From the NCBI GenBank assembly GCA_036960565.1, contig JBALXQ010000031.1, positions 1-64,000 of the forward strand: 64,000 nt of DNA, given 5' to 3'. The translations under genes and the position numbers were made by a program. Shown one piece after another: positions 27,843 to 36,633 of this stretch. Origin of the DNA: Bermanella sp036960565. Lineage in GTDB: Bacteria; Pseudomonadota; Gammaproteobacteria; Pseudomonadales; Oceanobacteraceae. The notes below the pieces were generated by a model. The model made no database searches. It was not told the DNA's origin and worked only from the letters and a program-made list of their open reading frames with translations. Position 1 is the stretch's first letter; the number at the start of each line of letters is the position of its first letter.

Positions 27843-29222
27843 ATGTCCATGTTTCGCTTATTATTTCTTGCTCTACTGATGTTCAGTACGCATTTCACAG
27901 CCCAGGCTCAGGACATTATTGAAGGGGAAGCAAAGGTTGCACCTTCACGTCTGCCTTTAGAGGAGTTGCGTACCTTTGCTGAAATTTTTGAACGTATTCG
28001 CTCCAGTTATGTTGAGGGTGTTGACGACAAAACCCTGCTAGAAAATGCCATTCACGGCATGCTGGGGGGGTTAGATCCTCATTCATCTTATTTGGGCCCA
28101 GAAGATTTTAACGACCTAAAATCCAGCACCAGCGGAAAATTTGGTGGTCTTGGCATTGAAGTGGGCATTGAAGACGGCTTCATAAAAGTGGTGAGCCCAA
28201 TCGATGATACCCCGGCTCAAAAGGCTGGCATTCAGTCAGGGGATTTAATCATTAAGTTGGATGACACTCCGGTGAAAGGCATTGGCCTAAACGATGCGAT
28301 TGAAAAAATGCGCGGTGAAGCGGGCAGCGAGATTGCTATTACCATCTTAAGAGAAGGAGAAAATAAGCCTTTAGTTTTCACCCTCGTACGTGCACAAATC
28401 AATATCACCAGCGTCAAACACAAACTGCTTGAAGAAAATTATGGATATGTACGCATTACCCAATTTCAAGAAAACACCGGAAATGATTTACATAAAGCCC
28501 TGAAAAAACTCATGGACAGTAACGAATCTCCACTTGACGGCTTGGTACTGGATTTACGTAATAACCCAGGCGGCGTGCTTGATGCGTCCGTTTCGGTAAG
28601 CGACACTTTTATTGAACAAGGACTCATCGTATATACCCAAGGGCGAGTGGCCAATGCCGATGTTCGTTACGAGGCAACTGTAGATACCCTAGCCCCTGAT
28701 GTCCCTTTAATCGTATTAATTAACGGTGGCAGCGCCTCCGCCTCTGAAATTGTGGCCGGAGCTCTTCAGGACCATGGACGCGCACTAATTCTGGGAACCC
28801 AGAGTTTTGGCAAGGGTTCAGTACAAACTGTACTGCCTCTTAATGGCGATCACGCTCTAAAGCTTACGACCGCTCGTTACTTCACCCCAAATGGCCGTTC
28901 GATTCAGGCCAAGGGCATCAGCCCAGATATCGCCATCAACCCAGGGACCTTTACCCCGTCCAAAGATGCTCGCTTTTATAAAGAGGCTGATCTAAAAGGG
29001 CATTTAGAAAATAACAAAGAGGCCGATAAGGTTTCTGAGAGCAAAGAAATAAAAGATGAGATGAAGCAGTTTATCGCTAAGGATTATCAGCTGCAGCAGG
29101 CACTGACGTTATTAAAAGGAATGAAAGTACTTGCCATTAAAAAACCAACACAGCCGGCCCCGAGTTCAACTCCGACTGAAATTGAAGTACCTACTGAAAC
29201 TGCTGAGCCTGCTAGCTCCTAG
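27843..29222 (+). CDS. ctpA: C-terminal processing peptidase, S41 family (CtpA type)
   Basis: A 459-residue periplasmic serine protease. Signal peptide (about 1-22, ending TAQAQ), PDZ domain (about 95-175, GLGIEVGIEDGFIKVVSPID), S41 core with the Ser/Lys dyad: Ser in GGSASASEIVAGAL and Lys in SFGKGSVQT. A Pro/Thr-rich tail ends the protein. It follows the divergent binding protein and overlaps the next gene's start, in the common envC-ctpA-yibQ order. Likely targets are murein hydrolases or lipoproteins; the target is not shown by sequence. Confidence 0.93.
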   Translation: MSMFRLLFLALLMFSTHFTAQAQDIIEGEAKVAPSRLPLEELRTFAEIFERIRSSYVEGVDDKTLLENAIHGMLGGLDPHSSYLGPEDFNDLKSSTSGKFGGLGIEVGIEDGFIKVVSPIDDTPAQKAGIQSGDLIIKLDDTPVKGIGLNDAIEKMRGEAGSEIAITILREGENKPLVFTLVRAQINITSVKHKLLEENYGYVRITQFQENTGNDLHKALKKLMDSNESPLDGLVLDLRNNPGGVLDASVSVSDTFIEQGLIVYTQGRVANADVRYEATVDTLAPDVPLIVLINGGSASASEIVAGALQDHGRALILGTQSFGKGSVQTVLPLNGDHALKLTTARYFTPNGRSIQAKGISPDIAINPGTFTPSKDARFYKEADLKGHLENNKEADKVSESKEIKDEMKQFIAKDYQLQQALTLLKGMKVLAIKKPTQPAPSSTPTEIEVPTETAEPASS

Positions 29223-30018
29223 CCTTTTCATTTTTCCTGTGTGTGCCGAGCCAACTCCCACGGCTCGGCTCGCCATCATCATAGATGATCTCGGCAACAG
29301 CTTAACCCAAGGCCTCGATGCCATCGCCCTGCCAGGCAATATTACCTTCGCCGTTATGCCACACCGTAAATACAGTAACAAGCTCGCTCAGCGTGCTGGG
29401 CGCCTAGGTAAACAGGTCTTACTGCACGCCCCCATGAGCACTGTGAATCACAGAAAGCTTGGCCCAGGCGCTCTGCACGAAGGTCTTAATGAAAAGCAGC
29501 TTAAAGACAGACTCAGATTTGCCATTCACAGCATTCCCTTTATTAGCGGTGTTAATAATCACATGGGCAGCCTGCTAACGACCCAAAGCCATGCCATGAC
29601 CTGGGTTATGGAAGTGTTAAAGGAAAAGGAATTATTTTTTGTAGACAGCCGCACTAGTGCACAAAGTCAGGGTTATGAAATAGCGCTTAGGAAGGGCATA
29701 GATAGTGCTAAAAGAGATATTTTTTTAGATCATGAATTAGATATAGATCATATCCATCAACAATTTAAAAAGGCACTGACCATCGCGCAAAAATACGGCA
29801 GTGCCATTGCAATTGGCCATCCCCATGACAGTACCCTATTTTATTTAAACAAGGTATTGCCGCAACTGGAGGGCAGTGAAATAAGTTTACACAGTGTGAG
29901 TGAGCTACTAGATATAGGCACAAAGAGCGCAAGCCAATTCGCCACTAACACTTATTTACCACCACACGTAAAACTGGATCAACTAGTGCAACAATTAAGC
30001 CTACCGAGCCAACATTAG
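29131..30018 (+). CDS. Divergent polysaccharide deacetylase family protein (YibQ type)
   Basis: Up to 295 residues. A signal peptide (LLKLLSLLAPSLFIFPVCA) precedes a divergent polysaccharide deacetylase domain with the metal-binding start IIDDLGN, then HAPMST, SGVNNHMGSLLT, FFVDSRTSA and AIAIGHPH. The frame has no ATG in the expected place: the start given is a TTG at 29131, inside ctpA, with AAAGGA upstream; another TTG at 29182 would leave only the signal peptide. Either way the signal peptide is encoded over the end of ctpA in another frame. The substrate is unknown, presumably an envelope sugar. Confidence 0.85.
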   Translation: MPLKNQHSRPRVQLRLKLKYLLKLLSLLAPSLFIFPVCAEPTPTARLAIIIDDLGNSLTQGLDAIALPGNITFAVMPHRKYSNKLAQRAGRLGKQVLLHAPMSTVNHRKLGPGALHEGLNEKQLKDRLRFAIHSIPFISGVNNHMGSLLTTQSHAMTWVMEVLKEKELFFVDSRTSAQSQGYEIALRKGIDSAKRDIFLDHELDIDHIHQQFKKALTIAQKYGSAIAIGHPHDSTLFYLNKVLPQLEGSEISLHSVSELLDIGTKSASQFATNTYLPPHVKLDQLVQQLSLPSQH

Positions 30019-30040
30019 CCCCTGAAAGCACATTGCTACT

Positions 30041-31954
30041 TTATTCGTTAGCCAGCAGCTCCATCATTTCTTCTAGCTCTTCAGATTTTTCCATCCAGCT
30101 GTCCTCAACTTCTTGTAACTGTTGGGTTTGAGAAGCCTGAGCCGCCAAGACTGTCTGTAGCGTATCTTTATTTTGAGGTTCATACAGACTGGTGTCGGCA
30201 AGTTGAGTTTCGATATCTTCAAGACTGGCCTGAAGCTTTTCAACTTGTGTTTCAAGCTTATCCACCACCTTTTTTAAGGGGCTCATTTGTTTACGAATAT
30301 CTGCCTCACGGCGCTTTTTCTCTTTTTTGGCTTCGGCACTATTTTCAGTTGAGGCACGCACAGTTGATGATTGCGATGCGTCTTGTTGCGAGCGTTTAAT
30401 AAACTGATGGTAGTCTTCTAAGTCACCATCGAATTCTGATAACGCCCCATCATGAATCAGCCAAAACTGATCCACTGTATTTGATAACAAATAACGGTCG
30501 TGACTCACCACCAATATAGCCCCTTCATAATTTTGCAAAGCAAGTGCAAGAGCATGACGCATGTCCAGGTCTAGATGGTTAGTGGGTTCATCAAGAATGA
30601 GTAAGTTAGGCTTGAGCCAAGCAATACGAGCAAGTGCTAAACGAGCCAGCTCTCCACCGGAGAAACTTTCACAAGTCTCCATGGCCATGTCACCGTTAAA
30701 ACCAAAGCCACCTAGGAAATTTCGAATTTGTTGATCAGTGGCGGTTTCTTTTAAACCTTGTAAATGCTGAGACGGCGATATGTGTAGGTCTAGCTCATCT
30801 ACCTGGTGCTGGGCAAAATAACCAATGGAAAGAAATTCTCCTTCCTGATATTCACCATTAATTAAAGGTAATTCGGCGATAATGCCCTTTATTAAAGTAG
30901 ATTTACCCGCGCCGTTGGCCCCGAGCAAACCAATTCTATCTCCCGGGTGCAGACTTAACTTAACCTTTTGTAAATGAGGCACGTCCCCATAGCCAATGTC
31001 GGCTCCACGCAAAGTTAATAGGGGATCACTGTATTTTTCAGCATTTGGAAATTGAAATTGAAATTCGCTATCAATGTGAGCAGCCGAAATCATTTCCATA
31101 CGCTCAAGGCTTTTAATACGGCTCTGAGCTTGTTTAGCCTTAGTAGCCTTAGCCCTAAAGCGAGTGATGAAACTTTCGATGTGTTTTATTTGCGCTTGCT
31201 GCTGCTCATACATAGATTGTTGCTGAGCCAAGCGCTCGGCGCGACGACGCTCAAAGGCAGCGTAATTACCGGCATACAAATTAAGTTGTGATTGATGCAG
31301 ATGAATAATGCCGTTACTTACACTATCAATAAAATCTCTATCGTGACTAATTAATAATAGAGTGCCTCTGTATCGCTGTAAAAACGATTCAAGCCACATG
31401 GCCGCATCCAAGTCCAAGTGGTTGGTGGGCTCATCCAGCAGTAATAGATCACTCGGCATAATTAAAGCTTTGGCTAAATTGAGGCGCATGCGCCAGCCAC
31501 CACTAAAGGCGCTAACCGGATTGGACATTTGTTCAGTCTTAAAACCCAAGCCAGCCAGCATGGTTTTACCCATTTGTGGAATTTCATAACCGTGAATAAT
31601 TTCAAACTCACCATGCAAGGTAGCCAGTTTAAGATCATCCTTTTGTTGCTCTGCCTCTAACATGGATTCTTGTACTTGACGAAAAACCTGGTGCCCATCT
31701 AGCACATAATCCAATGCAGTTTGCTCGGACGCCGCTACTTCCTGTGCCATATAAGCCATGCGCCAGTTTTTGGGCATGCTTAAACTCCCCTGATCAAGAG
31801 GCAACTGTCCTAAAATTAATTTGAAGAGCGTAGATTTTCCTGCGCCGTTGGCTCCCACCACAGCGAGTTTGTGGCCATCATGCACAGTTAAATCAGCTAG
31901 TTTAAAAATTTCTTTGGAGCCTAGGTTCAGATTAACCTGCGTGAGACGTATCAT
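30041..31954 (-). CDS. yheS: ABC-F family ATPase (YheS type)
   Basis: A 637-residue soluble protein, the length of E. coli YheS, with two ABC cassettes. Both have GANGAGKST Walker A motifs, FSGGWRMRLNLA and FSGGELARLALA signature regions, and LLLDEPTNHLDL / LILDEPTNHLDL Walker B. The P-site linker (about 240-290) is rich in Arg, Gln and Lys; a coiled C-terminal tail (about 530-637) follows. No membrane segments: ABC-F proteins act on ribosomes. Convergent with the deacetylase gene, divergent from the TIGR02444-like gene. Confidence 0.93.
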   Translation of the reverse strand: MIRLTQVNLNLGSKEIFKLADLTVHDGHKLAVVGANGAGKSTLFKLILGQLPLDQGSLSMPKNWRMAYMAQEVAASEQTALDYVLDGHQVFRQVQESMLEAEQQKDDLKLATLHGEFEIIHGYEIPQMGKTMLAGLGFKTEQMSNPVSAFSGGWRMRLNLAKALIMPSDLLLLDEPTNHLDLDAAMWLESFLQRYRGTLLLISHDRDFIDSVSNGIIHLHQSQLNLYAGNYAAFERRRAERLAQQQSMYEQQQAQIKHIESFITRFRAKATKAKQAQSRIKSLERMEMISAAHIDSEFQFQFPNAEKYSDPLLTLRGADIGYGDVPHLQKVKLSLHPGDRIGLLGANGAGKSTLIKGIIAELPLINGEYQEGEFLSIGYFAQHQVDELDLHISPSQHLQGLKETATDQQIRNFLGGFGFNGDMAMETCESFSGGELARLALARIAWLKPNLLILDEPTNHLDLDMRHALALALQNYEGAILVVSHDRYLLSNTVDQFWLIHDGALSEFDGDLEDYHQFIKRSQQDASQSSTVRASTENSAEAKKEKKRREADIRKQMSPLKKVVDKLETQVEKLQASLEDIETQLADTSLYEPQNKDTLQTVLAAQASQTQQLQEVEDSWMEKSEELEEMMELLANE

Positions 31955-31991
31955 GTGGCTACTTCATAATAAACAAAAAAGGGGGTAAAAA

Positions 31992-32480
31992 ATGGGCGCT
32001 GCGCATGATGCCACAAATCAGAAAAATAACCCATTGTGGATCTATTCCCTTAAGCAATATGCAAATCCCTCTTGTGCAACTTTTCTTCTCGACGCCCAAG
32101 ATACCTATCAACTTGATATAAACATCCTGCTATTTATTGGTTGGCTAGCAACACAGGGACGTTGCCTTGATATACAGAAATTAAAGGCAATCAAAATAGA
32201 CACTTGGCAAGAACAGGTTATTCAACCCTTAAGAAAAGTACGGCAACAGGCCAAAACACTGGCCAATAGCGATTTTTATCAAAGTATTAAGGAACTGGAG
32301 TTAGATGCTGAATATCAAGAACAAAACAAGCTATATGGGATAAGTGAAGACATGAAAAAACAAAACGTTGAATTCGCCGTATGCATCAGGCGGGGATGTG
32401 TTATGTATTTTGAAGGGATAAACCAAGAACTAGAAGATCAATGGCTGCAAATGCTAACTCAGCACCTGCAGCCTAAATGA
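31992..32480 (+). CDS. TIGR02444 family protein
   Basis: A 162-residue soluble protein. The pattern PLWIYSLKQYANPSCATFLLDAQD, then DINILLFIGWLATQG and VIQPLRKVRQQAK, matches a conserved gammaproteobacterial family of unknown function (TIGR02444) that is commonly encoded next to this ABC-F gene and algP. No enzyme motif is visible. It is divergent from yheS with a 37-bp gap, so the two probably share a promoter region. Confidence 0.82.
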   Translation: MGAAHDATNQKNNPLWIYSLKQYANPSCATFLLDAQDTYQLDINILLFIGWLATQGRCLDIQKLKAIKIDTWQEQVIQPLRKVRQQAKTLANSDFYQSIKELELDAEYQEQNKLYGISEDMKKQNVEFAVCIRRGCVMYFEGINQELEDQWLQMLTQHLQPK

Positions 32481-32481
32481 C

Positions 32482-32501
32482 TAATTGTTAATTAACAATT
32501 A
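32482..32501. repeat. 20-bp perfect palindrome between convergent genes
   Basis: The sequence TAATTGTTAATTAACAATTA is a perfect palindrome directly after the TIGR02444-like stop and includes the stop codon of the AlgP-like gene. There is no T tract, so its role as a terminator is doubtful. Confidence 0.6.
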
Positions 32502-33341
32502 TGCATCTTCGTTGAACAAGCTCTGTACTGGTGATGCAGGCACTTCAGGTGCAGCTTCAACAGCAGCTTTTGGTGCTTTTACAGCTTTAGCCGCTTTTTT
32601 AGCAGCCTTGGCTTCAGCTTTTACTGTTTTAGCAGCTTCTTTTTTAGCTTTAGCAGCTTCTTTCTTACCTTTTAGCTTAGCTTTCTCTTTATCAGCAGAT
32701 GCTTTAGCTTTAGCTTTTTCTTTTTTAGCAACGGCTTTGTCGCTAGCAGCTTGCTTTTTAGCAGCGGCTTTATCGTCAGCAGCTTGCTTCTTAGCAATGT
32801 CAGACTCTACAGCTACACGAGCTTTTTCTAGCTTAGCAACTTTCTGGTTATCAGCTTTAACTGTTTCAGCTTCAGATTTTGCAGCAGACAATGTCGCTTT
32901 AGCAGCAACTAGCGCAGCTTTAGTCTCAGCAGATTTAGCTTTGGCAGCGGCCAATTGCTTAACACCAGCTGGAGATTTCTTTGCTTTAACTTTAGTGGCT
33001 ACTTTAGCTTGAGCTTCTTTCGCTTTTTTCTCAGCAGCAGAAGCTTTGGCGGCAGCTTTATCAGCAGAAGCCAATACTTTACCAGCATCTGCTTCCATTT
33101 TAGTACGAACTTTAACTAGCTGAGCAGTAAGCTTGGCAATTTCGCTCTCGATTTGAGCGATAGGGCTAACTACTTTTTTCTCTGCAACTTTCTTAGCTGG
33201 TGCTTTTTTCACAGCAGGCTTTTTAGCGGCCGCTTTTTTAGGAGCTACTTTCTTAGGAGCTACTTTTTTAGGAGCTACTTTCTTAGGAGCTACTTTCTTA
33301 GGAGCTGCTTTTTTCGGTGCTGCTTTTTTAGTTGCGGCCAT
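32499..33341 (-). CDS. algP: AlgP-like Lys/Ala/Pro-rich, histone H1-like protein
   Basis: A 280-residue very basic, low-complexity protein. The N-terminus carries tandem APKKV/APKKA pentapeptides (about residues 5-40), followed by a short predicted coiled coil (SPIAQIESEIAKLTAQLVKV) and long Lys/Ala/Glu helical stretches. This resembles AlgP of Pseudomonas and H1-like DNA-binding proteins, though in AlgP the repeats are C-terminal. The ATG at 33341 (MAATKK) with AGAGG upstream is chosen over an upstream ATG. The neighbourhood (TIGR02444, Rsd/AlgQ, DsbB) matches the algP region of Pseudomonas. DNA binding is inferred from composition. Confidence 0.8.
   Translation of the reverse strand: MAATKKAAPKKAAPKKVAPKKVAPKKVAPKKVAPKKAAAKKPAVKKAPAKKVAEKKVVSPIAQIESEIAKLTAQLVKVRTKMEADAGKVLASADKAAAKASAAEKKAKEAQAKVATKVKAKKSPAGVKQLAAAKAKSAETKAALVAAKATLSAAKSEAETVKADNQKVAKLEKARVAVESDIAKKQAADDKAAAKKQAASDKAVAKKEKAKAKASADKEKAKLKGKKEAAKAKKEAAKTVKAEAKAAKKAAKAVKAPKAAVEAAPEVPASPVQSLFNEDA
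33238..33327 (-). repeat. 15-bp tandem repeat in the AlgP-like gene
   Basis: Six 15-bp units, TTAGGAGCTACTTTC with small changes on the plus strand, encode the APKKV/APKKA repeats of the AlgP-like protein. Units 3 and 4 of the run are almost identical, so repeat number may vary by slippage in whole codon triplets. Confidence 0.9.
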
Positions 33342-33454
33342 GATATACCTCTGTGGACGGTGGACTGGGTGTGAGCCGCAATTATACAAAGCAAAAAATG
33401 ATTTTCTATAAGAATTGGATGTTTTTTGTAACTTTCTGGTAAATGAATGCGATT

Positions 33455-34186
33455 TTATCGATCAAATTGAATTTTTAGCCAGCTAATTAATGGTTTCCAC
33501 TCTTCAACGTCTTTTTCATGGGGTTGAGAAAAATCATAAATCCCCATTCCAAATTCGGCAGCGCGAACATAATGTTGGGTATCTCGAAGACTACTTATGA
33601 ATGGAATATTCAAACTGTGTAAAAAAATCTGTAATTTTTTATAGCCCAAAGTGTTGTGCTTAACCCGGTTTGCAATCACGGCTATAGGCTTTGGCTTCAA
33701 ACGAAAGCCCGGACTTAACAACACATCTTTAATAAAAGAAGTAGCAGCACGGATATCAATAGCAGAAGGTACCACTGGGATTATCAACATATCGCAATGA
33801 TTAAGGTGATCAGATAAAAGATTACCGCCCAACCCTGCTGGCGTATCTATAATAATGTGGCTGGTATTGCTGGGCACCCCTAATTGAAAGCTGCGAGTGG
33901 TGTGAACATCGCAACGACGAAAAGCCGCCACCGAATAAATTTGAGGCAATTTATCATTGCGTACAGAAAGCCACTGAGTACTGGAACCCTGAGGATCGTG
34001 ATCGATAAGAGCCACTATGTTTTTATGCCGCGCAAGGTACGCAGCAATATTGGTCACTAAAGTGGTTTTACCACAACCTCCTTTTGCATTGGCCACCAAA
34101 ATTCGTTTCGGCAAGTGGCGCTCTACAATTCGAGTAGGCTGGGTCTCTATAGGGTCTGAAATTTTACGGGTCACAGATCCTTCCAA
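33455..34186 (-). CDS. Orphan ParA/MinD-family ATPase
   Basis: A 243-residue cytoplasmic P-loop ATPase with deviant Walker A KGGCGKTTLV (about 34-43), Walker A' DHDPQGSSTQW and Walker B-like HIIIDTPAGLGG. This is the ParA/Soj class used to position DNA, pili, chemoreceptors or other cargo. No parB, minE or cargo gene is next to it: neighbours are the AlgP-like gene downstream and a divergent DUF4124 gene. The cargo cannot be read from sequence. Confidence 0.88.
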   Translation of the reverse strand: MEGSVTRKISDPIETQPTRIVERHLPKRILVANAKGGCGKTTLVTNIAAYLARHKNIVALIDHDPQGSSTQWLSVRNDKLPQIYSVAAFRRCDVHTTRSFQLGVPSNTSHIIIDTPAGLGGNLLSDHLNHCDMLIIPVVPSAIDIRAATSFIKDVLLSPGFRLKPKPIAVIANRVKHNTLGYKKLQIFLHSLNIPFISSLRDTQHYVRAAEFGMGIYDFSQPHEKDVEEWKPLISWLKIQFDR

Positions 34187-34303
34187 ATTTCATATGCCAT
34201 TCCTTGTGCATAAACCTTTAGTTTCCAGCCTCTATAACAAGCCGCTTTAATAAAATTAGTCTAATATGTGCGACCTTGAGAAATATTGGCAGGAGCCACA
34301 AAT

Positions 34304-34750
34304 ATGTCCTTGTTCTATAAATTAATTATCTTGGGATTAATACTCGCCCTAGCCTCCCCATTCATTATGAAGAAGCCTGATGGAACACCCTTCATGACCT
34401 GGCAGCAATTGATGCCGGATGATGTTAAATCCTCATTCAAAAAGGATACCCAGCTCTATCGCTGGAAAGATGATAAAGGCCATTGGCAATACACCGATAC
34501 CCCCCCTGAAAATAATCAAGCCGAACGGATTGTTGTTAAAGCCACTATTAACTCCATGAAAACTATCGAGCTACCTGAGGGCTATCAACCAAAGAAGGAA
34601 GAACCTGTAAACCCACAGAATCAAAATTCTGGTCTAAGCCTTCCTACTACGGCTCCTTTAACTGAAGTCCCTAAATTATTAGAAGATATAGATGGCATTC
34701 AAGCAAAATATGACGCTAGACAAAGCCAGATTGATGCCGCCACACGTTAG
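34304..34750 (+). CDS. DUF4124-domain protein, membrane-anchored
   Basis: A 148-residue protein with an N-terminal hydrophobic segment (LIILGLILALASPFIM) and a DUF4124 module (LYRWKDDKGHWQYTDTPPENNQAERI), then a Pro/Asn-rich tail. The ATG at 34304 is chosen because AGGAG lies 8 bp upstream; a TTG 18 bp earlier is unlikely. It is divergent from the ParA gene. The function is unknown. Confidence 0.78.
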   Translation: MSLFYKLIILGLILALASPFIMKKPDGTPFMTWQQLMPDDVKSSFKKDTQLYRWKDDKGHWQYTDTPPENNQAERIVVKATINSMKTIELPEGYQPKKEEPVNPQNQNSGLSLPTTAPLTEVPKLLEDIDGIQAKYDARQSQIDAATR

Positions 34751-34831
34751 AATTTTAGCCGAACTAGATATCGTCCTATATGAACATAATCTATGTTCGT
34801 CTATTTAGAGTAAATATAGCCATGTATTTAC

Positions 34832-35779
34832 TCATTTTAATAAATATGAAATTCCGTTAGCCCCCACAGCTTTAAATTGTTTACCGCTAAAAGCGACATC
34901 CAAAACCTGAGTGTTTTTGCTTACCCAGGAGTTGCGTGGGGCCAATTGCCAAAACTCTTTACTCTGTCCCGTATCAACGTCCCACAAATGTACCTGCCCA
35001 CTAGATGTACCCGTTAATAAATTTTTTCCATTTTTATCAAAACGGGCACTTTGAAAATGGCCTCCGACTTTAGGTAACTGAGTAATCAAATTTCCTGTGA
35101 TCAAATCCCATATATTACTTTCACCTCTATGACTGGCGGCAAAGCCATAACGACCATCCGGACTAATTGCCACTACTTTAATTTGATTAAGGAGCTGCCA
35201 ACTAAATAGAAGTTTTCCGTTTTCCAAATCCCAAACCTTCACCCAAGAATCATCACCGCCAGATATAGCAATATTCATATCTGTACTCATATCAACTGAT
35301 TGCACTATTCCATCGTGCGCTAGGCGCAATTTTACTCCGCCATTTTTTATATCAAATAAAACCGCTTCGTAACTCTCAAGACCCAGTAGCGCAAACTGAC
35401 CATCATTGCTTAAATCCATGGCGCGGATATCCGCCGGTGCCTCCCATAGCCAAAATGCCTCACCTGTCTTGGCATTCCATAAAACAATCTTGCGGTGATC
35501 AGATGTGGTAGCAAATTTTCCGTTATCGCTAATGGCACTGGCCACAATCCCTGAAAACTTATCGGCCTCATGATTCCAGTTATATAATCGTTCAAATTTG
35601 TCTATTTGCCAGTAGCTGCCACCGTGGTGTACAGAGCCCAATAACAGAAAGTCCCCATCCCTAGAGATACTGGCGGAATACGCCCCTTGTGCAGCCATTT
35701 CCCACTGTTTTTCAGGGGATGCTCCACGACTACAAGCGGTTAATAAGAAGGAAATAAATATAAGCAGGCAAAATTTCAT
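34832..35779 (-). CDS. WD40-repeat-like lipoprotein
   Basis: About 315 residues: lipoprotein signal peptide with lipobox LLTAC, then a beta-propeller made of WD40-like repeats with recurring ISxDG(R/Q/K)F...LWD/VWD units (for example SPDGRYGFAASHRGESNIWD and GTSSGQVHLWDVDTG). ATG at 35779 (MKFCLL) has AGGA at good distance; an ATG 9 bp upstream is the alternative. Probably an envelope scaffold protein; the binding partner is unknown. It stands alone between a DUF4124 gene and rsd. Confidence 0.82.
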   Translation of the reverse strand: MKFCLLIFISFLLTACSRGASPEKQWEMAAQGAYSASISRDGDFLLLGSVHHGGSYWQIDKFERLYNWNHEADKFSGIVASAISDNGKFATTSDHRKIVLWNAKTGEAFWLWEAPADIRAMDLSNDGQFALLGLESYEAVLFDIKNGGVKLRLAHDGIVQSVDMSTDMNIAISGGDDSWVKVWDLENGKLLFSWQLLNQIKVVAISPDGRYGFAASHRGESNIWDLITGNLITQLPKVGGHFQSARFDKNGKNLLTGTSSGQVHLWDVDTGQSKEFWQLAPRNSWVSKNTQVLDVAFSGKQFKAVGANGISYLLK

Positions 35780-35914
35780 GGACGACATCCTGTTGTCTTA
35801 AATTTAGTTTAGACCAATTTAATTAAGCTGTTTTTAATCGATATAAATCAGAGAGGGGGGAGTTAAAGAAAGATGATTAGTATCTAGTGCCTATTCAGAA
35901 CGTAGGCACCCAAA

Positions 35915-35940
35915 AATCAAAAAACCCGCCGAAGCAGGTT
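35915..35940 (-). terminator. Terminator after rsd
   Basis: Read on the minus strand, AACCTGC-TTCG-GCGGGTT forms a 7-bp stem closed by a TTCG tetraloop and is followed by a run of six T and further T-rich sequence. It lies 35 bp beyond the rsd stop. Confidence 0.85.
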
Positions 35941-35974
35941 ATATATAAAAGCTAATTAAAAATAGTGTAATAGA

Positions 35975-36451
35975 TTAGGCCACTATTTCCTTATGTACAT
36001 TATGCAGCGCTTCAATTAATTCATCTTCCAATAAAAAGCGCTCTTCGAGTAACTCACCTAATTTAGACAAATCATCAGTAAGCTCTGTCATTTTTTCTAA
36101 ACAATGCTCGGCTGTATCATAATTATCGTTAAAAGCGACACAGTGTTCGGTAATGGCTTCCAACCTTGGGTAATGTTTTTTAGCAAGATCAAGACCGCCA
36201 TCATTAAATTCTTGCGCCTCGAGAATGAGTTGCTTATACACTTCAAAATGGCCTGCACTGCAATAGTCCATCATCACCTGGCAAAATGCCTGTACCTTTA
36301 CCGTTAAGGGGGTTTCACGAGGACTGTAGGGTTTTAACCCTTTAATGGCACAATACAAAACCAGTAACCCTTGACGCTCATTAAGCCAACGATCTATTAA
36401 ACCGTGGACTCCTCCCCAACGTTCCTTTGCAGTCTTACAGCTTTCTAACAT
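35975..36451 (-). CDS. rsd: Anti-sigma-70 factor Rsd/AlgQ
   Basis: A 158-residue all-helical cytoplasmic protein of the Rsd/AlgQ family, which binds region 4 of the housekeeping sigma factor in slow-growing cells. Diagnostic segments: ERWGGVHGLIDRWLNERQGLLVLYCAIKG split over two helices, FCQVMMDYCSAGHFEVYKQL and HYPRLEAITEHCVAFNDNYD. The length matches the family. Its neighbours algP-like and dsbB match the algQ region of Pseudomonas. Confidence 0.92.
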   Translation of the reverse strand: MLESCKTAKERWGGVHGLIDRWLNERQGLLVLYCAIKGLKPYSPRETPLTVKVQAFCQVMMDYCSAGHFEVYKQLILEAQEFNDGGLDLAKKHYPRLEAITEHCVAFNDNYDTAEHCLEKMTELTDDLSKLGELLEERFLLEDELIEALHNVHKEIVA

Positions 36452-36633
36452 GACACATCCTCGTATTTATACTTATTGGTCCATCCCCTTGTTCATTCAA
36501 ATATAGGCCCATGATTTCACTGCTGCAAGCAATAAAATGGCTATATTTTTATCGCTTGAGTATCCACTATTTTTGCAATATGATCGCAATAAGCGCTAGT
36601 TTGGGTGGGCCAAAAAATCCCACTAAAAGATCA

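Noticed and set aside
33238..33327. CRISPR or minisatellite outside a gene
   Set aside because: The 15-bp units are in frame inside the AlgP-like gene and encode the APKK repeats.
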